This document shows, piece after piece, positions 59,100 through 64,000 of a stretch of 64,000 nt of DNA (position 1 is the stretch's first letter; each line of letters opens with the position of its first letter). Under the pieces are notes generated by a model that did not search any database, was not told the DNA's origin, and saw nothing but the letters and a program-made list of their open reading frames with translations. Location of the stretch: positions 350,944 through 414,943 of the forward strand of contig NZ_QEWQ01000004.1 in the NCBI RefSeq assembly GCF_003121845.1, written 5' to 3'. The DNA comes from Ignatzschineria ureiclastica (GTDB lineage: Bacteria > Pseudomonadota > Gammaproteobacteria > Cardiobacteriales > Wohlfahrtiimonadaceae). The position numbers and the translations under genes are program-made.

Positions 59100-60590
59100 T
59101 TAAGGTTTATAGACTTCAGGTAGATGACCACTAAAGAGCATCCAAATTGCAAGTACGGCGACAACCACTAAAGCAATAGCTACAATCCATTCCACTTTGG
59201 TAAATATCGCTTCTTGTGGTGAATGCTCTCTTCTTGCCCAGATAAAGACGATCAAACCTAAAGCATAGATAAAGGCACCGGCAACGATAAATTGCACGCC
59301 CGCAGCATAGATCAACCAGAAGCCATAAAGCGTTGCTAAAATACTGACAATTAAGGCGGATGTTGCACCATATTGCGCAGCTTTTGGATATTGTTTGGTC
59401 GCCATTACTTTCCAGAGATAAGCCGCTGAGCCGATATACGCCGGAAGAATCACAACGCCGGTAATTGAGAGCATCACATTCCAAGCATCTGTTGCGAAGT
59501 AGACGAAGATCATTGCCGCTTGCATAATCACCGTTGAAACAATAAGCGACACAGAGGCAACACCTTTACTATTGGTTTTGGCAAAGACTTTCGGAAATGT
59601 ACCATCTTTCGCACAAGCCCAAGGTAATTCTGCCACCAATAAAGTCCAGACTAACCAAGATGAGAGCAATGCAATAATCACACCCACATTAATCACAATA
59701 GAACCCCATTCACCTACAAGACTACTTAAAATCGCAGCTGTTGAGGGCGGAGCCATTGTCGCCAATTCCCCTTGGGAGAACACGCCAAAAGGAATGACAG
59801 AGACGAATACAAAGAGAATCGTAGTGATTATAAAACCTAAAATAGTCGCTTTACCCACTGTTTTCGCATCTGATTTATCAGACATCACCACAGCCCCTTC
59901 AATCCCGATATACATCCATAGTGTGACGAGCATTGTGCTTTTCACTTGATCGAAGATACCGCTTAAAGGTTTATCGTGTAAGCCGGCATTCGCCACATTC
60001 CCCCAGAAGTCTGAACTAAAGAGATTTTTATTAAAACTAAAATAACCGACAATCAGGATAAAGAGCAGAATCGGAACAAATTTCGCAAAAGTACCGATAT
60101 TATTGAGTAACGAAGCTCCTTTTACCCCACGAAGTACAAAGATACTCAAGCCCCAAATAACCACTGAAGCGACTAATACCGCTTGCCAAGTGTTTCCACC
60201 TTGGAAATAAGGGGGAAAGAAGTAGTTAAGCGCATCCATTAAGAGGACAGCATAGCCCACATTCCCGAATGCCGCCGACATCCAATAACCCCAAGCGATT
60301 AAGAAACCCACTAGTTTTCCAAATCCTGCTCGAGAATACATATAGATCCCTGATGTCATATCAGGTCGAATATTTGATAAAACTTGAAACGTTCTTGCTA
60401 AGAAGAAGATCCCTAGCGCTGTGACAATCCACGCGATAATAATCGCTCCTAATGCTGCTGATTGCGCCATATTTTGAGGAACATTAAACACACCGCCCCC
60501 AAACATTGCACTAATCACAAGCAGCGTCATCGCTAAAATCCCGAGTTGTTTTTTAGCCCCTGATGATTTACTGACATTAGTATCACTCAT
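59100..60590 (-). CDS. APC-family amino acid antiporter (ArcD/APA type)
   Basis: 496 aa with about 12-13 membrane helices. The first helix region GILAMTLLVISAMFGGGVFNVPQNMAQSA carries the glycine-rich break of APC transporters and resembles ArcD/HdcP/TyrP-type exchangers that swap an amino acid for its decarboxylated amine. Start at 60590 (MSDTNVSKSS) with AAGGAG 7 nt upstream; the frame opens earlier, at 60668, without support. It is the upstream gene of the pair, 155 bp before the decarboxylase. Likely imports the substrate and exports the amine. Confidence 0.85.
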   Translation of the reverse strand: MSDTNVSKSSGAKKQLGILAMTLLVISAMFGGGVFNVPQNMAQSAALGAIIIAWIVTALGIFFLARTFQVLSNIRPDMTSGIYMYSRAGFGKLVGFLIAWGYWMSAAFGNVGYAVLLMDALNYFFPPYFQGGNTWQAVLVASVVIWGLSIFVLRGVKGASLLNNIGTFAKFVPILLFILIVGYFSFNKNLFSSDFWGNVANAGLHDKPLSGIFDQVKSTMLVTLWMYIGIEGAVVMSDKSDAKTVGKATILGFIITTILFVFVSVIPFGVFSQGELATMAPPSTAAILSSLVGEWGSIVINVGVIIALLSSWLVWTLLVAELPWACAKDGTFPKVFAKTNSKGVASVSLIVSTVIMQAAMIFVYFATDAWNVMLSITGVVILPAYIGSAAYLWKVMATKQYPKAAQYGATSALIVSILATLYGFWLIYAAGVQFIVAGAFIYALGLIVFIWARREHSPQEAIFTKVEWIVAIALVVVAVLAIWMLFSGHLPEVYKP

Positions 60591-60739
60591 AGCAATACTC
60601 CTTTTAATGATCAATGATTTGCATAGATGAAGTCTGATAAGACCTATCACGCACCTACATAAATTCAAGCCAGAAATAAAAATTACGAATCAACATCATT
60701 ACTCAATAAAAACCTCAGAGCTGCGAATAAGATAAAGCC

Positions 60740-60773
60740 CTTTATAAGTTGAGGCTCTTTATAAGCTAAGGCT
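60740..60773. promoter_or_regulatory. tandem 17-bp direct repeat upstream of the antiporter
   Basis: CTTTATAAGTTGAGGCT immediately followed by CTTTATAAGCTAAGGCT, two differences in 17, located 150 bp upstream of the antiporter start. Could be an activator or repressor site for the decarboxylase pair. The remaining upstream DNA (60774-61192) is AT-rich with no gene. Confidence 0.5.
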
Positions 60774-61192
60774 CATTGGTATCTTCTGTTAATCGATAAT
60801 GACGACTTCATAATATTAGCAAGGGAATGTTGATAAAATTTTCACATCTAAAATGACTTAATCAATCATTACTAATCCCCGAATAAAAACGTAATAAAAT
60901 TGCCTATTCATTAACAATTAACTTCTAATTCTCAGTATAGTTATCCGTTATTTTTTATCAATAGATGTAAATATATTTCATTAAGATCAGTCAATTGATA
61001 TAAAACATTTATATAAATATTTACATTATCAGTCACGCTAATTTATTATGTATTTAGTTTATAAATTAAGAGTTTTATTTAATTGCAATTACCTTTAATA
61101 ACTACTTTCTGCTCAAAATCAAAATATTCTCAACAAATTTCATTGCAAATAGACACGAAATATCACATAAATTCTCGAAAAAACATTCGCAC

Positions 61193-61226
61193 AAAAAAAT
61201 ATCTGCTCCATAGCGGAACAGATATT
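61193..61226 (-). terminator. terminator of lplA
   Basis: AATATCTGTTCC / GGAGCAGATATT stem with one wobble pair, a 5-nt loop and seven U residues on the minus strand. Confidence 0.88.
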
Positions 61227-61356
61227 CAAATAATTTTGCGAATAATGAGGTAAAAGTTACGAGAATTTTACCCATATAGGATCTAATTTAGGATCTAATT
61301 ATTCAGAAGAGAATGATTCAAATCTAACGTTTAGCGATCTAATAAGATCGACTAGA

Positions 61357-62391
61357 TCAAGCAAGAGATTGAGTAAACCAGTCTGAAAATTGCTGTAGTT
61401 CTGCATTATATTCGGGAAATTCAGTAATCCAATTGTTTAAGAGCAGACGAAGATCCTCAACGTTATAGCGCTTCCCTATTAAAAGGCTCGTTAATCGCTC
61501 AAATGGCTCAACAAACAGGCTATCGGTAAAGATTTTGGCATCTTCCATAATACCACCTCGCACCACATCTAGATGAATTTCAACACCGCCCCAAGGAAAG
61601 CGCTCTGAAAGCTCATGGCTAAATTGTAAAGCTTGGCCAAAATTCCACTCCCAACTCTTCTGCTTTTCATAAAGCTCTGCAAATCCGGGGATTTTGGGGG
61701 GATTATCTTCTGAAATTAATTCAGGAATAACCATTTCGCTCTCACCAACTTCATCTGCAAAATGCTGAAAAAAGGCTTTCTCTATCGCATCACACAGCAT
61801 TTCGTGGGTTAAACTTGGCACAAATTCTTTCAGATTTGCCACACGAGAACGCACTGAAGTAATCCCTTTTGCCGCTAATTTTTTGGGATCAGGATTCAGA
61901 TAATTACTGAGTTTCGTAAAATCCACATCAATTAGTAATGTTCCATGATGAAATCCACGATCTGCAGTTTCCCGATATGCCGATCCTGAAATTTTACGCT
62001 GTTCACCATTTTGTAAGACAATTAGATCATTACGCCCTGAGGCTTCTGCATCAATACCTAAGGACTGTAATGCCGAGAGAATAATAGCGGTAGATACAGA
62101 TTTATCATAATCAGGTTTACCGGCCATATAGGTAAAATTACTATTCCCTAAATCGTGAAATACTGCACCGCCGCCACTACTTCTACGGGCTAAAATGATT
62201 TCATCATCCGCCATCTTCTTAGTATTGCACTCTTTCCAAGGATTTTGCCCACGACCAATGACCACCGTATTATCATTACGCCAAAGAAAGAGCACTTTAT
62301 GCGCAGGATCCATGCTTTTAAAAATAGCCTCTTCCACCGCTAAATTAAAGTGCGGATTATGACTCTCTGAAATCAATAATCTTATTGCCAC
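61357..62391 (-). CDS. lplA: lipoate-protein ligase LplA
   Basis: Activates free lipoate with ATP and attaches it to lipoyl domains. 344 aa. Motifs: [22 protein letters not shown] and the lysine-containing [24 protein letters not shown]. The C-terminal accessory domain is present, as in E. coli LplA. Initiates with GTG at 62391, behind GAGGTG. Single-gene unit. Confidence 0.94.
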   Translation of the reverse strand: MAIRLLISESHNPHFNLAVEEAIFKSMDPAHKVLFLWRNDNTVVIGRGQNPWKECNTKKMADDEIILARRSSGGGAVFHDLGNSNFTYMAGKPDYDKSVSTAIILSALQSLGIDAEASGRNDLIVLQNGEQRKISGSAYRETADRGFHHGTLLIDVDFTKLSNYLNPDPKKLAAKGITSVRSRVANLKEFVPSLTHEMLCDAIEKAFFQHFADEVGESEMVIPELISEDNPPKIPGFAELYEKQKSWEWNFGQALQFSHELSERFPWGGVEIHLDVVRGGIMEDAKIFTDSLFVEPFERLTSLLIGKRYNVEDLRLLLNNWITEFPEYNAELQQFSDWFTQSLA

Positions 62392-62525
62392 AACATCACC
62401 TCTTTTGATCGATTTGTTTTACTCAAAACTTTATTTAAGGTTCCCATTCTATGCGATTTTCCCATATTATGCGCCTAATCATGGTAATATTATCCTCTAA
62501 ATCTAATAAGAATATGGAGTGTTTC

Positions 62526-63122
62526 ATGAAAAAAGTTATCATCTTCTTAGCGTTAAGTAGCGTATTATTCATCAATCATGCTTTTGCTAAAACACCTGTT
62601 GTCACAACGCCCAATATCAGCGATCAAGAGTATGCAAAAGCACTTGGATTTGAACTTCAACCAGAAGCGACTGATGATGCGAAAACAGCAGATAAAAAAG
62701 AAGCTGATCCGAAAGTTAAAACCGAGACCCATAAAGCAGATGATAAGAATGCTGCCACGACGAATGAAAAACCGCGCCCTGTTGTAAAAAAGAAAGATCT
62801 TGTTTACCGTTGTGATATTTCCCTCTCTCAACCTTTTGCCGTTGAGACTCAACAGAAAAAAATTGAGCTTGCACTCGGCGTGGGTCAAAAAGAAGATTCT
62901 ATGGTGATCAAATTACAAAATAAGCCGGTTGTCGTCAAACGGACTCACTATGATCCTGAGCATCTTCATATTTGGAGTAATCCTGATGAAGTAGTTATTA
63001 TGACACTCGATGTAGATGAGGTGTATAAAGATAATTTTGTTGCCCTACAATCAGGCACGTTAACGGTATTAACACCTGAAGTAAAAGAGGAATATAAAGC
63101 CGTATTAACTTGTAAACCATAA
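62526..63122 (+). CDS. unrecognised secreted protein, 198 aa
   Basis: Signal peptide MKKVIIFLALSSVLFINHAFA, then a Lys/Asp/Glu-rich linker (~45-85, ADDKNAATTNEKPRP style) and a C-terminal beta-type domain with two cysteines (YRCDISL and VLTCKP) that could form a disulfide. GGAG lies 6 nt before ATG 62526; earlier in-frame starts from 62451 would bury the signal peptide. No family recognised. Probably periplasmic. Followed by a good terminator. Confidence 0.75.
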   Translation: MKKVIIFLALSSVLFINHAFAKTPVVTTPNISDQEYAKALGFELQPEATDDAKTADKKEADPKVKTETHKADDKNAATTNEKPRPVVKKKDLVYRCDISLSQPFAVETQQKKIELALGVGQKEDSMVIKLQNKPVVVKRTHYDPEHLHIWSNPDEVVIMTLDVDEVYKDNFVALQSGTLTVLTPEVKEEYKAVLTCKP

Positions 63123-63191
63123 TCTTACAGTTTATAGTGACTCATAATACACAGCGACTAGAAATATCTAGCAGTTATATATCAAAAACAG

Positions 63192-63223
63192 AAGCGCAAG
63201 CCCTCAAGACTTGCGCTTTTTTT
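63192..63223 (+). terminator. terminator of the secreted protein gene
   Basis: AAGCGCAAG / CTTGCGCTT nine-pair stem with a 9-nt loop and a T7 tail. Confidence 0.92.
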
Positions 63224-63249
63224 ATGTTTCTCATTTGCTCTATCAATTT

Positions 63250-63380
63250 TATAGTAAATTTGGTCTAAGAAAAATGGTTTTAAACAACACTTGCAAGATG
63301 CCGGATAGAATGGCTTCCTTACTTATTACAACCGATGTGCCGGCATTTAAACAAGCTTATTTCGAACCGATATTACTATA
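63250..63380 (-). mobile_element. Correia-like miniature element, copy E (short form, 131 bp, reverse)
   Basis: Complete copy in reverse orientation: TATAGTAAATTTGGTCTAAGA on the left, TTCGAACCGATATTACTATA on the right, core TTGCAAGATGCCGGATAG and GATGTGCCGGCAT. Same 131-bp length as copy C. Located between the secreted protein gene and the convergent GNAT gene, 27 bp after a terminator. Confidence 0.88.
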
Positions 63381-63451
63381 TATTGATCAGTTTTAACTTT
63401 CTGTGTTACTCAGTTTACCATCCGACAAGATAGAAGAGAGCTCGAAGAGCA

Positions 63452-63898
63452 TTATTGTTCCCAACGCATCACCCATTCATTCGCCCCAGTTTCAGAATCC
63501 ACTTGCTCAGCGATTTTCTGAAACCCATGCTTCTCGTAAAAATGAATACTCCGCCGATTTTCGCTATATACGGTTAGAATTAATGGATTTTGATGCTTCA
63601 TTGCATACTCTAGTAGCGCTGAACCTATTCCCTCTCCTTGCACTTCCGGCTTTACAAAAAGTGCCGATAAACGCTCTCCATTTAAAGCATAAAAGCCACA
63701 TACTTTCTGATCTCTCACCGCTAAATAGAGATCCGATGCAGGCAGATAGATATTACACATGTCCGCTACTTTCGATTCCCAAAAGCTAGTAGGAATAAAA
63801 TCATGTGCCGCAATAGAGGCCTCTAACCAGATATTAATAATATCCTGAAAATCTTCAGGTCGACTTAAAGGACGAATGAGAATGGGGGATTGGGTCAT
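63452..63898 (-). CDS. GNAT family N-acetyltransferase (YjaB-like)
   Basis: 148 aa. The acetyl-CoA site is VKPEVQGEGIGSALLEYA (motif A) and ENRRSIHFYEKHGF follows (motif B). The N-terminal IWLEASIAAHDFI and ALNGERLSALFV resemble E. coli YjaB. Acceptor unknown. AAAGGGA is upstream of the ATG. The window ends 102 bp beyond, without further features. Confidence 0.85.
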   Translation of the reverse strand: MTQSPILIRPLSRPEDFQDIINIWLEASIAAHDFIPTSFWESKVADMCNIYLPASDLYLAVRDQKVCGFYALNGERLSALFVKPEVQGEGIGSALLEYAMKHQNPLILTVYSENRRSIHFYEKHGFQKIAEQVDSETGANEWVMRWEQ

Positions 63899-64000
63899 AG
63901 GAATAGTCCCTTTCTACAATAAATAATGAGATCCATAGATAAATTCGTAAACTTACCTTTATGTTATAACTCACATCATAACACGCGTTTAATAGAATCT

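Noticed and set aside
63211-63396. 61-aa plus-strand frame across repeat copy E
   Set aside because: It is a chance reading of the miniature element; the other copies do not keep the frame.
63403-63789. 128-aa plus-strand frame
   Set aside because: Antisense to the GNAT gene, which carries clear acetyl-CoA motifs.

Overview
The window is chromosomal DNA from an AT-rich gammaproteobacterium. The lineage call rests on the divergent bamD / rluD-pgeF arrangement, cmoM, miaB, waaA, a monomeric isocitrate dehydrogenase, and an autotransporter with the extended signal peptide typical of beta/gammaproteobacteria. From memory of genome style, a Cardiobacteriales-type organism (Ignatzschineria/Wohlfahrtiimonas-like) is a reasonable guess, but nothing in the sequence proves it. 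There is no prophage, transposase, CRISPR array, rRNA or tRNA gene.

Layout. 1-6160 (minus strand): the 5' part of acnA, then a riboflavin operon ribD-ribE-ribBA-ribH behind an FMN riboswitch whose terminator hairpin overlaps the ribD start. 6294-11627: small accessory genes (HdeD-like membrane protein, SAM methyltransferase, META-domain lipoprotein, di-Mop molybdate-binding protein, a NarL-like regulator with a degenerate receiver, a PLP trans-sulfuration enzyme). 11981-19339: an unrecognised 595-aa lipoprotein and a split biotin cluster (bioF-bioC-bioD against bioA plus an alpha/beta hydrolase that may do the BioH job). 19691-30743 (minus): a purine operon purE-K-L-C-F-M-N with purH behind it, resembling Firmicutes clusters. 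Its PurL is the Firmicutes/Bacteroidetes single-chain type but has lost the glutaminase cysteine. 31165-47435: housekeeping genes (LemA-like, CmoM, DUF481, Idh, WaaA, BamD, RluD, PgeF, MiaB, PepA, GapA, UspA, YaiI, glutaredoxin). 47919-63898: SulP transporter, a large repeat-rich autotransporter, HtpG, a PSD-like pyruvoyl decarboxylase paired with an ArcD/APA-type antiporter, LplA, a small secreted protein and a GNAT acetyltransferase.

The most notable items are: (1) PurL with Cys->Asn at the glutaminase nucleophile; (2) the PSD-like decarboxylase and antiporter pair, probably an amino acid decarboxylation/exchange system rather than phospholipid synthesis; (3) a Correia-like miniature repeat present five times in two size classes, nearly always at the junction of convergent genes next to an intrinsic terminator; (4) the FMN riboswitch with a combined terminator/start-site hairpin; (5) an alpha/beta hydrolase with an atypical nucleophile elbow in the biotin cluster; (6) an autotransporter with 24-, 12- and 6-residue repeat arrays and a palindrome in its promoter spacer.

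All functional calls come from reading the translated sequence and recognising family motifs. No database search was run.
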